DNA of 64,000 nt, from assembly GCA_003254885.1 (NCBI GenBank), contig QANT01001192.1:62001-126000 (forward strand), written 5' to 3'. Position numbers and translations under genes: made by a program. The DNA comes from Purshia tridentata (taxonomy: Eukaryota > Streptophyta > Magnoliopsida > Rosales > Rosaceae). Shown here piece by piece: positions 22,398 through 37,500 of the stretch (its first letter is position 1; each line of letters starts with the position of its first letter). A model generated the notes under the pieces. That model was not told the origin of the DNA. It searched no databases and saw only the letters and a program-made list of their open reading frames with translations.

Positions 22398-25300
22398 ATG
22401 CAAGGGTTTCCTGAGAGCGGTAAGCCGGCGGACTTGAACCTGCTTCAGTCCACCATGCATGCCATCGAGCTCGCTTGCACTTCTATCCAGGTCAATTTTT
22501 TTTCTCACACTTCCTTGGCCCTCTTTGGTATTTCCAAATTGATGGGTCATTAGAAGAAAATCCAAAACCACATTCCCAGTTGCTTAGAGTTGAACCAGCC
22601 TGTGAAAGTGTTTTTCTTTAGGTTTTTCGTTTCATGGGTTTGATGAGAAAAAAGAAAAAGAAAGGTACTTGGGGTGGGAAATAAAAGAAAACACTAAAAA
22701 CCCACATGTACTCGTTTAGCATTTTATTAATGAGTTTGAGGAATTTAAGTAATACTAGAGACGCCAATCAAATTTCAAATTACCAAATGAAGTGACAGTA
22801 CTTTGTCTGTCTATATTTGGTTTCACTTAATTTTTTATATGAATGCCATTAAGATATGACCATGTCATTTTTCATGTCACATTGAATCCAAAATTTGAGA
22901 TTTTTTTTGCCTCTAGCATATTGAAGAATTTAGTTTCTAAAGATTGAATATGTGATTTTCTTGATGAGTTAGTCATTTGATTATCAGGTTCTTGAATTTA
23001 AAATCCGATCAAATTCTACTGAAAGAATTGTGTAATGTATGAGTACAGTTAGTAGATGAATATGTTTTGCAATCCTGATATTTGTCTTTGCCATGCTCAT
23101 GTATTTGTACTTTTTCCCCCGGAAAACTATTGAACCAATAACTCACTGCTGACATTTTTAATCTTTTATTAAGTTTTGCATCATAATTTACAACTGCTTT
23201 ATCTTAATATTTTCTACTGTTATTCTTATCCCCTTAAATTTGGTATCTATTTTGAGGTTGAGCTTGAGACTACATTATCCTTTTTTTTTTTCGGACAAGA
23301 TGCTTGAGACTTCAATGCCTGCTGTTGTATGTATGCCAATGCATCGATGGTTTTCCTTAATGTGGGTTTTGCTTGGTTTGGTTGCTTGTTTTGCACTTCC
23401 ATTGTGAGGTGCTGGAAGTACTTTAAAAAGCCAATATTTATGTTTTAATGTGCATGCATGTATGTATGATCTTATAGGCATGCAAGTGTGCACATGAACA
23501 CCCTCTTACATGTGGGTTGCCCTTGAGCAGATGCATATGAATTCTGCTGCAGCTGAGGCAACTATTTTGTCACTGTCCCAAGCTCCCCAGCCATACCAGG
23601 CATGTAAATTCATTCTTGGTAAGTCAAAAATATTTATGCATATTTATGATGGTTTTTCAGGATTGCTGGGAACTGGTCAAGGACGATTAAATGAAGGCTT
23701 TCTAAGGATTTTTTTATTAATGAAGATTTTCTAAGAATTCTTTATTAATGGCATGTCCTATCTAATTATTATGCCGATGGTGCTTTTATCATTTCAGAAA
23801 ATTCTCAGGTGGCCAATGCAAGATTTCAGGCTGCAGCTGCAATTCGTGATGCAGCTATTAGAGAATGGGGTTTTCTTAGCTCTGATGACAAGAGAAGCAT
23901 GATCAGGTTATCTCACTCTTGAAACTTATCACTTGTCATTTTTACGAGCAATATTTATATACTAGTCCACATCTATCATAGTTTGGTTACTGTTAAAAAA
24001 AATGGCAAATAAGAAAAGTAGTAATAGTAGTTCACAACTGCAGATCTTTCTTACATACCTCAATCGTTCTTCCTTGATCAATATACTCATTAATGCTTAT
24101 AATTAGGCATGGTTCTTATCATTAATAATCATATACCAATATTTTATTTACAAGTTTATTGACCATCCTTGAGTTATATATATTTTGCTTGCAGTTTTTG
24201 TCTTTGTTATGTTATGCAACATGCTAAGTCACCTGAGGGTTATGTGCAAGCAAAGGTTTCTTCTGTGGCTGCTCAATTGTTGAAAAGGGGATGGTAAGTG
24301 ATACATAGTTTTCCATGTAAATATCGAACATGTTACATATTTGTACGTAACAACTTCTTCTCACCCATATCTTACAACCTTATGTTATGCGGACATGGAC
24401 CTCCTGAACCTCCTGAACCAAGTATTTGAGAGGAATCTTCATGCATTGTAATTCAGTGCTTGAAGCATAATATGTCGTTGTTTTGTGGGAAGTACAGCAG
24501 TCCAGTTCTTGGAAGACATGAGACTTTAACTGGCAGAGGAATATTATGTTTATATAGAGGCAAAAGTAGAAACTAAGCGTAATAAGATAATGAGTTGTAT
24601 TGTAGTTAATCATTAATACATATTTGGGATTCTAGGATATTGGGTTTCTGTTCTATTTGATTTTGGATGGCATAGAGTTCTTAATAAGAGGATGACTTTG
24701 TTTACTTTTGTTGAGTTGATAATTTTGAGGTCTAGGCCTTTTATTCTGAATTTTTTTTCGAGGAAAGTGCTTAGTTTATCTGTTATAACGGTTTCCCATT
24801 TGGTAAAGTTCACGAGCTATTGTTGCACTTCTGCATTTTATTAAACCTTTAATTGGCATCTGAAATCATGATCGGAGATAATTCCCAGTTTGGCTATCAA
24901 GAAAGTGAAACTTTGTAAATAGTCATTATTTTCCACATATTTTGTGTAGGCTTGATTTTTCAGCTACTGAGAAGGAGGAATTTTTCTATCAGGTATGAAA
25001 TTCTGATATCGAATTATTATAAACTTTTGTTTCCATCCTATAATTATATCTATAAGGCTAGGATAAGAATAGAATTTTTAAATGCTGATACCTCCATACT
25101 TGAGTCTAGAATAGCCAGTAGATTAGATCTCATCAATCACATTTTTTCGCTGATATAATCGCTGCCCATTTTATGAGTACAGGTAAACCAGGCTGTTTAT
25201 GGCATTCATGGTGTAGATGTGCAATTCACTGGAATTAATTTCCTGGAATCTCTGGTATATCTCTTTTTCAGCTCACTGCATCTTTTAGATATTTCAGTTT

Positions 25301-28300
25301 TTGACTGGTTTTGGTATTTAGGATTTACCAGAAGTAGGACTAAGGATTTCTTTTGTTTTAGGTATCTGAATTTTCTCCATCTACATCAAGTGTGATGGGT
25401 CTTCCTAGAGAGTTTCATGAGCATTGCCGGAAGTCATTAGAGATAGGCCATTTGAAGGTTTTCACCAAGCCGCCGCATACATTTAGTTTTTTTTTAATGT
25501 AACTGAAGTTTTCCTTTGAGATGATGCACGTGGCCTTCTTATATTTCGCCTAATTCTTCTCTCTGCTCTCACATGGTTGTTCTGTTTATTTCAATAATAG
25601 ACTTTCTATTGCTGGGCAAGAGATGCTGCTTTAAGTGTCACAAATAGAATAGTTGAGTCTAACTCTGCGGTACCTGAGGTTAAAGTTTGTACTGCTGCAT
25701 TGCGTCTCATGCTTCAAATCCTGAACTGGGAGTTCAGTACTAGTGCATTCTCTGTTGGAACCAAGCAATGTAGTGATTCACTTAAGAGGTCGGAGTGTAA
25801 CTTAGTGCAGGTAATTGTTTCTTTGAAATTTTCAAGTTCATGGCATTAAGTCTTCTTGTTATGAAGAAATATTGTTAATATAACATACTGACTGTCAGCA
25901 CTCATGTGCAGATCCAAGTGTGTGGATGAGTCATCATGATAGATATACTAATTCATTAATGTTTACCCCCATTGCTTATGTTTGTTCATGGTTTCTGAAA
26001 TAGAATATTAGTTGACCTAAAATTGACAAATGTTATAAATAAAGTTTGTGTTTCATTAAAAAAATATATTATTGATTATCTTATTCATATTACTGATGTT
26101 TCTAGCAGAAATACATTTGTGCCTTCCAAAAATCTTTTCACCATGTAATGTTTCTGGTCTCTCTATGCTGCTTGTAGCCTGGTCCTGCTTGGCGTGATGT
26201 TTTGGTTACTGGTGGCCATATAGGGTGGCTCTTGAGCTTATATGCGGCCTTGAGACAGAAGTTTTCTTGTGAAGGTTATTGGCTTGATTGCCCTATTGCC
26301 GTCTCTGCACGAAAGTTAATTGTACAGTTTTGCTCTTTGACAGGAACCATATTTCCTTCTGGTAAACTTGTTTCCTAAACTGGCTTAATAAAAAAAAATT
26401 GCTTATGTGATCTTAGTTATCTAGTTTTCATATCTATCTTTAATTAATCAAGGTTCCTAGGTATCATACAAATATGTAATTCATTTGGTAACTTGTTCAA
26501 TGATCTAGATAATGTACAAATGCATGAGCACCATCTTCTTCAACTGCTCTCTGGAATAATACAGTGGGTTGATCCTCCTGATGCTGTTTCTAAAGCGGTT
26601 GAATGTGGAAGGAGTGAAAGGTTTATTTCCTTCCCAGTTTATTATTTATTTTTACATTTATAATGTTCTCACACTCATTTTGGTTTTCTTTAGTGAGATG
26701 CTTGATGGTTGTCGTGCTTTGTTGTCCATTGCAACTGTTACAACTCCCTCTGTGTTTGACCAACTCTTAAAATCAACAAGGTAAGTGGTTGAGTCTCTGA
26801 ATCAAGTATTTACTTTTCATTTATATTAGGGTGGTCTTCTGTTGGATTGCTTTTATGCACCGTCCCATGTTATTTATTTTGAAATGGATGAACTTCTTGC
26901 CTTGGAATTCAGGCCCTTTGGTACACTCACCTTCTTATGCGTATTGATGAGTGAAGTTGTTAAGATCCTCATGACTAATAATAACTCTGAAGAAGAGACG
27001 TGGAGTTGGGAGGCACGCGATGTCTTACTAGATACCTGGACTGCACTCCTTGTGGTATATGTTTTTGATGCACAATGATATGCATTACTTACTCTTTGGA
27101 GATATACCAATTTTCAAAGATTATTGTTTATTTTATTCTAGAATTGTTTAACCCTTACTAGCATTATTATTGTGAATGATCTTAATTATAGTTTCTTTTG
27201 AATGGAGTTTGATCAGTGTGGTATAGTTGTTTCTTCATGAAGAATGTCTAATTTCCTCACATTAGTGGATGGCTGCCACTGAATTGTCCTCTCTTTTTTT
27301 TCTTTTCTTTTTTCTGGAAATTCTATTCAGCCAGTAAATAGGGATGGTGGGAATTCATTGCTTCCACCTGAAGGAAAAAATGCTACAGCCAGTTTATTTG
27401 CCCTAATTGTAGAGGGTGAACTGAAAGGTAATTCTGACATATCACTTTCTTGTTGCTTTATTTCCACAACCATTTTCCCTTTTTTATTATTTTTTATTAT
27501 CAGTGCATGATGCTGAATTCTTTGTGATACAGCTGCTTCTGCATCAGCATTTAAAGATGATGACTCTGACTACCTTCAGGCTTCTATTTCTGGTATGGGA
27601 GAAAGCCATCAAACTTTATATATAAGATTCCTTTTCATTATATGTATTGATGACCTTTTAAAACAATAACAATGACAATGACATTCTTGAAAGAATATAT
27701 ATTCTAGAATATAAATCAAAATAGCAATCATTGCCATAAACATTGTCTTAATTTAATACTTAGTTTTATTTTGTTCACATTTCCTTTGTATTGCTAATGC
27801 AGCCTTGGATGAGAGGTTAAGCTCTTATGCCCTTATTGCTAGAACAGCAATTGATGTCACAATTCCTTTTCTCACAAGACTATTTTCTGAGCGGTTTGAA
27901 CGGCTTAATCAGGTGCCCTTTACCTTTTGATTTCAGAAGGATATCTCTGTTGGAACCATGTATTGACGCTCAGGTTCTATTCATACTGTGGCGCTGCTCT
28001 TGAAACTGAATGGCAGGGGGGTTATATTAGGGATTTGACATATATTGACTCCACATTAATTCTCTTTATTTTCTATTGTCTTCTTCTTTTTGTTCTATCT
28101 TGTAGCAAGTGAAACAAATAGCACTAGAGTCTTTTTTCTCCATAAAGTTGCTTATGCTACCATTTGTTTACTTGTTTTTAGGGCAGGGGCATTATGGATC
28201 CAACTGAAACTTTGGAGGAAGTTTACTCATTGTTACTTATCACTGGGCATGTAATTGCTGATGAAGGGGAGGGAGAAACGCCCCTGGTAATGGTCAATTA

Positions 28301-31300
28301 TTTCTGGAACTTTGGAGGAACTTGACTCATTAGATGATGTAGTGTTCTGATTATTGGTTACCCTGTGTTGTTCAGATTCCAAATGCTATACAATTCCATT
28401 TTCCACACAATCTGGAAGCAGACAAGCACCCTGTTGTCATCCTTTGTAGGTAAAGTTCTCACTTCCTCTGAATCACTGCAGTATTATATCTGTTTATTCT
28501 CAGTAGGATGTAAAACCCATAATCAGCCTTGAAAAAAGATGAAATTATATTTTCAACTTTACTATTCAAGATAGTGAATGAGTGAAATGGAAATATTGAT
28601 CTTGTGGATGCTTCACATGAAGACTTCTTATATATATATATTATATATATCATACATAGTATATCCCATTGAGTACCACTATTTAGACATCTCAATTATG
28701 TAATGGTTAATCTTTTGCTTTTATTATTTGATGCAGCTCAATTATAAGGTTTGCTGAGCAAAGTTTAGAACAAGAAATGAGAGCATCAGTTTTCAGTCCT
28801 CGACTTATGGAGGTAGCATTATGATGTCCTATGTTACTCCAACTATTCGCCTTTCTACCTTGCTTTGCATATCATTATTACGGGTGTCAAATGCATATCG
28901 GGGTGCAATTATACCTTGCTGGAAGCATATCAATGCATTAAATGTCATCAGTACCAACAAACCTATATGGTTCTGGTGCCTAAAGAACTTGAGATTCATT
29001 CAGAAAATGTATTTTCTGAATTGTATCTTATTTTATTGTATAAGGATGCTAATGTTGCTAACCAATAGGAAGCTGCAATTGTGCTTAATTTTTTTTTGTT
29101 CAGGTTCAAGATTGAGAATTGGAATAAGTTCACTTTTTGAAATGTTGATCATGGTGTACATTCATGGGGTAGGGTATGATTAGGTTGTCAACTAGTTAAA
29201 GGATTAGCAATTCAGTTGGGCTCTATGAGGGGATTGAGACATTATAATTTCTTGAAAGACTATTTGGCCTCCTTAAATACTATCGGTGGTTTTTTGAACT
29301 GCTGATTTGGAATGATTCTTGCTGTTTTCAAGCCATTCTACCGATTCATTTATTTGAGCTTATGTTTTGTGCAGGCTGTGATATGGTTCCTTGCAAGATG
29401 GTCTTGTACATACCTAATGTCTCCTGAAGAAAATAGAGATAGTAACTCCAGAAACGTCTTGCTCAGGTTTTTTGGACAACAAAATCAGGGAAAATTTGTG
29501 CTTGACATTATTGTTCGCATATCCTTGACAGCACTGGTGTCATATCCTGGAGAGAAGGATCTGCAGGTGTGTGCTTCAAAACCATTTTCACTGTGGCTGT
29601 TTTATATGTGACACTTCTTTTCGAACATTACTTCTATTCTCATTATCCTTGATTACAACTATGGTTTGCACACATTCTGATAGTATTTAACATGGTATAT
29701 AAGACTTGGTTCCAAGAGATCCTGGGTTTGAATCGTCTCATCCCTTATTCCTCAATTTTGTTAACTCATTGGAATGCAATATGGGGCTGCACACAGATGT
29801 TTTTATGTATGCCTCTCCACATGTAGAGTGGGCTGCATGTGAAGGGGAGTATTAGCTTTTCAATACCCTAACACTTTAAGCTTTTGGGGTACAGTGGTTA
29901 TAAAAACTTGGCGATGAAGATTACAATTGAGATTTTATAAAGACGCTTCAAGTCTAAAGGAGGGGGTTAAAAGGCAAAGAGAGGTTGAGCTTTAATGTAA
30001 CAGTCTGAACAGAGATTGTAGGATTTTCAGAACAACTAATATTAGGATGTTGGGGCTGCTTTGCATGGTTATTTGAGCGCTAAAAGTTGTGGAATATTCA
30101 CATAATCTACATATACACATACAGATGGTTCTTCACTAACACATGCTCTTTCTGTCAGATGTCTTGTAATATGATGTTTGAATGATTGGGCTGCTAGATT
30201 ATATAATTTCTTGTCCTGATTAAAATATTGCTGGAGTCATGCCTTTTGGTTTTTGTTTGGCAGGCGCTGACTTGTTTCCAGCTACTTCATGCACTTGTTC
30301 AACAAAAACATATTTGTGTTCACCTTGTTTCATTGGTGAGTGAGATAATTGCATGCACTTTTGTGCTTTGAAATGCATAAAATATGTTGTTATCCAATAT
30401 AATATGTTGTTGTTATTATCCAACTTTTGTGACTTCAAATCTCTATATGTTTTCTTCCTTTTTGTGTAAAATTTTTACTGGATGAATGATCCCAAATTAC
30501 TTGCTCAAATTTGGTCAAATCCTAGAGAAATGATGATGGCATCAGTTGATGGGCATAGTGAAACCTCAGTCAAATTCTAAATTCTGAAATTGAAAAAAAA
30601 AAAAAAAATTAGGATTCCTGTAGCTGATTCCAAATATTCAAGCTGAGGCATTGTTCAGTTCTGTCTTCTCTCTGGCCTGGTTGAGTCAACCTTTTTTGGC
30701 TTGTAATAACACTGGATGGGGATACAGTTAATGGTTTTATAAATTGTGTACAATTATGCATGTTTGTCTTGATAATTGTGAGGTTATCCTAATTTTTTAA
30801 GTATGTTCTGCAGGATTCGTGGCATGACCTAGCGAATGCATTTGCTAATGAGAAAACTTTGTTCTTGTTAAATACAGCTCACCAGGTGAGAGTTTAATAT
30901 GCTTCGACTTACAGCTACTTATTATTTTTACTTGTGTAATATGCTTCATTTTCTGTTTCAGCGTTCACTTGCTCAAACACTCGTTCGCTCAGCTTCTGGC
31001 ATGAGAAATTTAGAGGAATCAAACCAGTAGGTCTTCGATTTTTTGTTTTTTTAGCTTCCTACCCTTTATCTGCTAGAATCTATGATGTTGTAAAGACTAA
31101 ATTTTGTCTACCACTTCCATGAAGGTATGTTAGGGATCTCATGGGTCATATGGCAAAATATCTTGTGGAAATGACAAGCAAGGTTGACTTTAAAAGCATT
31201 GCTCAACAACCAGATATTATCCTACCGGTGAGGACAGATATTAAAGAAAATTTTCTATTATTTTTTTTACATAAACAATATAACATCGCAGAATCTTGTA

Positions 31301-33675
31301 GGTCAGTTGCTTGTTGGAGAGACTTCGTGGGGCTGCCAGTGCCTCAGAACCTCGTTCACAGAAAGCAATTTATGAGTTGGGATTCTCTGTAATGAATCCT
31401 GTTCTGGTTCTTCTTGAGGTTTACAAACATGAGGTATTATTCGTCTTCTTTTTGGAATTTCAAGGGTACATTCATCTATACTGATGTTTAGTTATTGCTT
31501 AGTTTGCAGTTGTATATCTGCTACTTAAGTTTGTAGTAGATTGGGTGGATGGACAAATAAGCTATTTAGAGGCTCAGGAAACTGCTGTTGTTGTCAATTT
31601 CTGCATGAGTTTGCTTCAGCTGTACTCATCAAACAATATTGGCAAGGTACTTTTCTGGGCATTGTGCTCTGTTTTTTGTATGTAATAGTGATTTTAGTTT
31701 TAATGGAGGCATTGGTATGAACTGTTTATTGTAGCATCATAATTTGTTTATGCCTTTGCAAGTTGCTTGTAAGGGTGCTATGTGCCTTTCTATCTGAGAA
31801 AACTATCAGTCTCTAACCAAAAGCAGGCATCTAAGTATTCTGTAGAGGCTTCCTGTGTGACATGTTTTACTTCATTGTTTTTCCAGATATCAGTAAGTCT
31901 TTCAAGCAGCTTACTAACTGAAGCAAAGACTGAGAAGTACAAGGATTTGCGTGCTCTCCTCCAGCTTCTTTCAAGCCTTTGTTCCAAAGATTTGGTATGG
32001 TTTTTTAGTTTATCTTTTCACTTAGAATTAGATTGATCATCTGTTCATTATTATCAAGCTTTGGATGAACCTATCGAGGAATACACAATTGCAGGTTGAT
32101 TTTTCATCAGATTCTACTGAGACACAGGGCACAGACATATCTCAGGTAATTTTGTGTTTTATCTTGTGACAAAATTATAGACATTCTCTGACACATTGCT
32201 CTTGCAGGTCGTTTACTTTGGTCTTCATATAGTTACTCCTCTAATATCGTTGGACCTGCTGAAATACCCCAAGTTCTGCTATGATGTGAGAACTTCTATC
32301 CTTATGGGGGAAAAACCCTGGTGTGGTTTTTGTGAAGCTAATATACAATATATTCTTGTGCAGTACTTTTCATTGCTATCACATTTGTTGGAGGTCTATC
32401 CTGAAACAGTTGCACAACTAAACAGTGAAGCCTTTTCTCATGTACTAGGAACTCTTGATTTTGGTCTTCACCATCAGGTAGTAAAGTGTTATATAATAGA
32501 CTTCAATGCCCATTTACGTAACAAATATATGCAACTAAACATACATATACTGCCTCTCTTTTTTCCCCTGAACATGGATTCTTTACACAAGAAAATTGGT
32601 TGCCAATTTGTTACATGTAACCTGTATGCTTTGAACTTGTGGTTAGGACACCGAAGTAGTTGACATGTGTCTGAGAGCTTTGAGAGCTCTTGCTTCCTAT
32701 CACTATGGGGAAACAAGTGCCGGTAAAGTAGGCTTGGGCGCACATGCTGCAGGTCTTAAGGATCCTGTTGGAAATTTCCAAGAAGGCATTTTGAGCTGGT
32801 TCCTTCGTTCAGTACTGCAGTTACTCCTTTTTGAGGATTATAGGTAAAGGTTAAAGTTATATTTACTGGTGAATAAGGATCATAGTTGATGTCTTTAAAT
32901 GATCAATGATGCAATACATTCATATGAAAAATGTGTATGATGCATGAGACACACACCTTAACACCTTTTAAATGATGATGAGACATACACCTTGTGGTGC
33001 AAGGAGTTCAACAGCTTAAAGCTGATTAAGGTTTCTAGCTACACTTAACCAATAACGAAAAAAATGAGTTTCATAATGAAAAAAACGGAAACAAATATAT
33101 GAGAATTAAAGCTTATTGTAATCTCCATTTTCAAAGTTACTGAAACTGTTTAACTAAACCTTAATTTGGCCTTGCTAGGTTCCCTCTGTTGCTTTTGTTG
33201 CCCTTTTAATTAAAGTTTTCCTGTTCTGATTTCAGTCCTGACCTGGTCAGCAGTGCGGCAGATGCTCTTCTTCCATTGATACTATGTGAACAAAGCCTAT
33301 ACCAGGTAGTTCTTCCAAACATGTATTTATCACAACCCTTCCCTCAACTAGATCTCTTTTCTTCATTTTCGTTTTTTTTTTCTTTTTTGATAAGAAACAA
33401 CCTTTCATTAACAAAAGCAAACAGAACATACATGCCAACCTTTCATTTTCTTCTTAAAATGATTCTGAAGAGTTGGTTTTGTACAGAGATTAGGCAATGA
33501 ATTGATTGAGAGGCAGGCAAATGCAACTTTGAAATCAAGGCTGACGAATGCGTTGCAGTCTCTCACAAGTGCAAATCAGCTTTCATCTACCCTTGATCGT
33601 AAGAATTATCAAATATTCAGGAAAAATCTTAGTAACTTCCTGACAGATGTTGGAGGATTTTTGCGGACAATGTGA
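22398..33675 (+). CDS. XPO4: Exportin-4 (XPO4), importin-beta family nuclear export receptor
   Basis: Exportin-4 is a Ran-GTP-dependent karyopherin; in animals it exports eIF5A and Smad3 and imports Sox factors. About 32 exons can be read, giving roughly 1,150 residues, the family length. Landmarks: exon 1 at 22398-22490 (MQGFPESGKPADLNLLQST), 23531-23618, 23798-23906 (FQAAAAIRDAAIREW), 24195-24295, 25602-25810, 26178-26362, 27803-27912, 29374-29565, 31126-31228, 32647-32844 and 33487-33675 (ending VGGFLRTM). The N-terminal FQAAAAIRDAAIREW block matches the importin-beta N-terminal region typical of XPO4. HEAT-like helices fill the rest. In the exon starting at 31503, the upstream of two nearby AG acceptors must be used, because the other gives an early stop. 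The Arabidopsis counterpart is At3g04490. The gene is convergent with the RRM gene. Confidence 0.92.
28629..28652. repeat. TA microsatellite in XPO4 intron
   Basis: An interrupted run of TA units between XPO4 exons. Confidence 0.7.
29688..29900 (+). mobile_element. Possible degraded LTR-type (TRIM-like) relic in an XPO4 intron
   Basis: The stretch resembles the internal edge of a small non-coding LTR retroelement. A degenerate TGGTAT-type primer-binding region is followed by a tRNA-like GGGTTTGAATC segment, then the CCACATGTAGAGTGGGCTGC type of spacer common beside plant TRIM LTRs. No coding domains and no intact paired LTRs are visible. It is a broken, old fragment. Confidence 0.35.
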
Positions 33676-34569
33676 TGACATATAGATACTCCATTGTGTA
33701 AAGTATGAGGGAGCAAAAGAAATGTCTGTTCCATTTTGTAAAATTGTACAAGAAAAGCAATTTTGGAGAGGGAGGCCTATGATTGTGAATATTCCGATTA
33801 ATTGTGTTCCTAAAACTAGATGATTGCAGATAATCATTCAAAATTATGGTTTTTGCTTAATTCTGTGATTCGGTAGCATAACAGTTTATATGGGCTATTA
33901 TTTTGGCCTTTGCTTGTGAATCATTCAATCATCAGTCTAATTGGCCAATTTCTGTGACGTACAATTTTGCTTTCCTTTATTTTAGGGGGCGCGGGGGATT
34001 TATACTTATTTCTGACTGAAAGGTCCCTGCTTGATCTTCTACACCATGCTGTTTTTGTCTACTGAATGGAGCTAAATCAGAGTCGGTCAAATGTCAAATA
34101 TAAACAACTAAAATATTGATAAATTAGTTACGATACAAAAAGTTCGGAGTAATAATTATTTTCTCAATAATTTCTAGATACTAGTGCACTCTGGAGATGA
34201 GACGTTGGAAGAGACAAATATTTTTTCTTTTCGCTTATTACTTACTTATTTTTTGAGTTTTAAATAAATAGAAAAAGGCCATTTCAAATAATACTTGCGT
34301 GGAGACTCAGAGAGAGAGAGCGATGGCGCATACACCATAAAACATGCTTGTGAAAAGTATACCTCCAATCGCTAACTCAAGAAAAAAAATATGGTTCTTT
34401 TATAAGTTGTGCTCATCACCCTCGAATTAACTAACGTCATTAAGTGTCATATCTCCATACAGACACTTGATTAACGCCAGCGAAGGAATTGGAGTTGAGG
34501 AATAAAAAGAGCAAATATTTCACTGCATCGGTCTCCGTATTCATCGATCATGTTGACATATTTTCTAGC
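33676..34569. other. Tail-to-tail spacer, XPO4 and RRM gene
   Basis: This spacer contains the two 3' UTRs. A short GA run lies at about 34309-34321. No gene is visible. Confidence 0.6.
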
Positions 34570-37500
34570 TCACTTGTGTAATATACTCTTCTTCGAAAGC
34601 TTTGGTTTCTTCTGAGTGTAGTTCTGCCAGCAAGACATTGAAATGAACAGATCAGTAAGTGCAAATAACAGAAAAGCATGCTGGAACTTTAAAACATAGA
34701 TAGAAGTGGAAATGATACCTTTTGTCTTTCTAATGCATCATTATCTATCCTCTCCCTCCAGTTACTTTTGCGTAGTTTGATTGGCCGATTCCCCACATAC
34801 TTACCTGGAATTCAATTATCATTATATATTTTCAGCAACTCAATTGCATGTGTTTCTCTTAAAAGTTAAAAGCTTAAAATATTAAAATATTCAAAAAAAT
34901 TATCTCACCATTCATTTCCTTCAGTGCTCCAGCCAGGTCGGAAGGGTTGGCAAAGCTAACAAATCCAAAGCCCTTGGTTTTGCCAGTCCTCTTATCTCTA
35001 ACGACCTAGAGATAGTGATAAAGCAGGAAAATAAAAGTTCTTAGTTTCCAGCCACACTAAACAGAATCACAAATACTATGAAAGTGGATGAATCAAAATG
35101 GATAATTTACGAACAGCAGAATCCACACAAAAATTATGAGAATTGCGTCAGTCAGTCACAAAATGTAGGACCATAAGGAAAACAAATGGATGCCAAGATA
35201 ACTATGGCTCACCACAGAAAGAGTTTAAAACACCCATGTACACATAAATCACTTGCATACAGTAAAGGAGGAGAAAAAGTGGTTGCCCTTATCAGTTTTC
35301 AATCTATCATTTTATCAAAAAATTTATCCTCAAAATCCCTCAACTCTACTATTTTACAGTATAATCTACAGTTTCATGCTAAATTTTAATATCAACCAAA
35401 TTTCCTTACCATGTATGATTTTCCAACAACAATTCATGGCATCTCTCTTTTCTTTCTTGGGACCCAGATCCCCAACCACCCCCCCCCCCCCCCNNNNNNN
35501 NNCAACCACCCAAACTAAACAGAGCAGATGGCCCTGCCTATTTTTCCCATAATACTGATTATTCAATAACTAAAAGTCTATAACAAGCCCTCGCGCAGCC
35601 ACAAATATTTTGGCCACGTTTAGATTAGTTTCAATATTTGCAACTTTATTAGGCCCAAATGCACTTCCAAATGAAGCTACAACTTAAACTGATTTTGAAG
35701 TTGAGTGGCAAGGAAATCTATGGTTATATAGTTCTAAACTCAACTGTCTAACAGTCGATGCTTTTTATGTTCATGGACAGGATCAAAATTTCAAACCTCT
35801 AACACAATTATGGATACCAACAAAAACTAATTGAAAAGTACCATTTTCCAAAGCTATACGTAACACTAAAGAAGACCACTAAAGACCCACACCTAAGGTT
35901 CATAAAAGTATCGACAAAAATAGAGCCCTCTTGGAAGCTCAATCGGTTTACTAACCTGACTCCAAACTCGTTCAAGTAGACCCAACAAGCAATAACTCAA
36001 GCTACCATGAGTCAGTTCAGGTTCAACCAACTCAAGCTCCAAATGTTAATTCCAGCTGCTCAACCTATATTAAATAGTCAAACCTGATTTTAACTACCTT
36101 TAAGATCTCAAAATCAGACACATGCTTGAAAATTACATAATTTGAGTTCTAGAACATTTAGGTTATTGGTACACCCCTTAAGGTCAAATTTCACGAGTAA
36201 ACGATCTCAGAGAAATGCACCATCACAATGTTGACCATTCCATAAATTTTGCAACTTGGAAGGCATTTATAAAGTCACACATCGAATCAAAATGTAACCA
36301 TAGATAAGACCTACCTAAGATTAAGTGCTCTGTGCTCTACAAATAAAAATCTGAAAAGAAAATGCAAAAGTTCACAACAAGCAAAAAATTGCTAGTATAA
36401 AAGAAAATTTAAAGAGAGGGGGGGGGGGGCCGGGCGGAGAGAAGAAAATGAGGCAGATACTTACCCTGGCCATGTTAAAGGAAGGAAACCGTGAAAATGC
36501 TTTTGAAAGAACATCATCATTCACCTCATTACCGAGGTCACCACAGAATAGGCGATAATCATCTGTGAAAGCCAAAATCCAACAGAATTGAGAGGCAAAA
36601 AGATGCATCTAACTCAAGAGAAAAATTGAGCAAAATCAACATGCTAATCTTTTGAATGAACAACTTGCTCAAAAAACTAGCATGAAAACCAAACCCCATG
36701 TAATATCTGAACTGCCTATAAGGGTAAAGTCACGTGTCATACCCCATGTACTTGTGCAGTGGCCTATCACACTTTTCCACTTCCTAATAGATCAACCTTC
36801 CACTCAAGTCAACTAGAAATCACCTTATCCCTATGGATTCTTTGAAAACACAAGTCTTCTCCCCATACTTCTTTGTAAACATCACAGTGGATTATGATAT
36901 GACTAGAATATAAATACTTTACTAAATACTATGCCAAATTGACACAATTGTGGTATTGATTTATAATGTGTGCGCGCATGCATATATGAGGAAGATATAA
37001 ATAATAGCTCATTTGAAAAAGGAAAAAGTTAAACGTGCGTACTTTCTGGCCATTCTGCAAGAGTTGGGTCCTCCCAAGACTGCCCAGCAGCTTTACGAGG
37101 GATCGCTTTCTTCTTAGCTTCAGCTTTGTGCTCAATTTCACTGTTTGCAAGTGCAGCTTTTACACTCTCAAGAGCTTCAGGTGTAATCGTCTGTGCATCC
37201 CTTTGAAACAACTGCTGAGCCTGTTCATTTACAATACAGAAAATTATACACATGAAGCCTACACCTCTCCAAAAAATTCCCATAAAGAGGGAAAACTGAC
37301 AAGTAAATTAATCAAAACCAAAAATCTTCAAGAACCTCATGTTTATTTTCAAATTACACAGTTCCTCAAACAAAAATTCCAAAAAACAATAATTTTAAAA
37401 AGGACAAAAAGTCAAAAAAGGAACGTGAACCCTTTTGCTACAACTATTCTATTTTAGAAGGAAAAATAAAACCCCCACAATCAAAAGAAACCCATTCTAC

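Noticed and set aside
24613-24813. 66-codon minus-strand open frame in an XPO4 intron
   Set aside because: No recognisable domain, and it lies inside a clear intron of the plus-strand gene.
29725-29745. tRNA-like B-box (GGGTTTGAATC)
   Set aside because: No matching A box at proper spacing and no cloverleaf could be drawn; it fits better as part of the TRIM-like relic.
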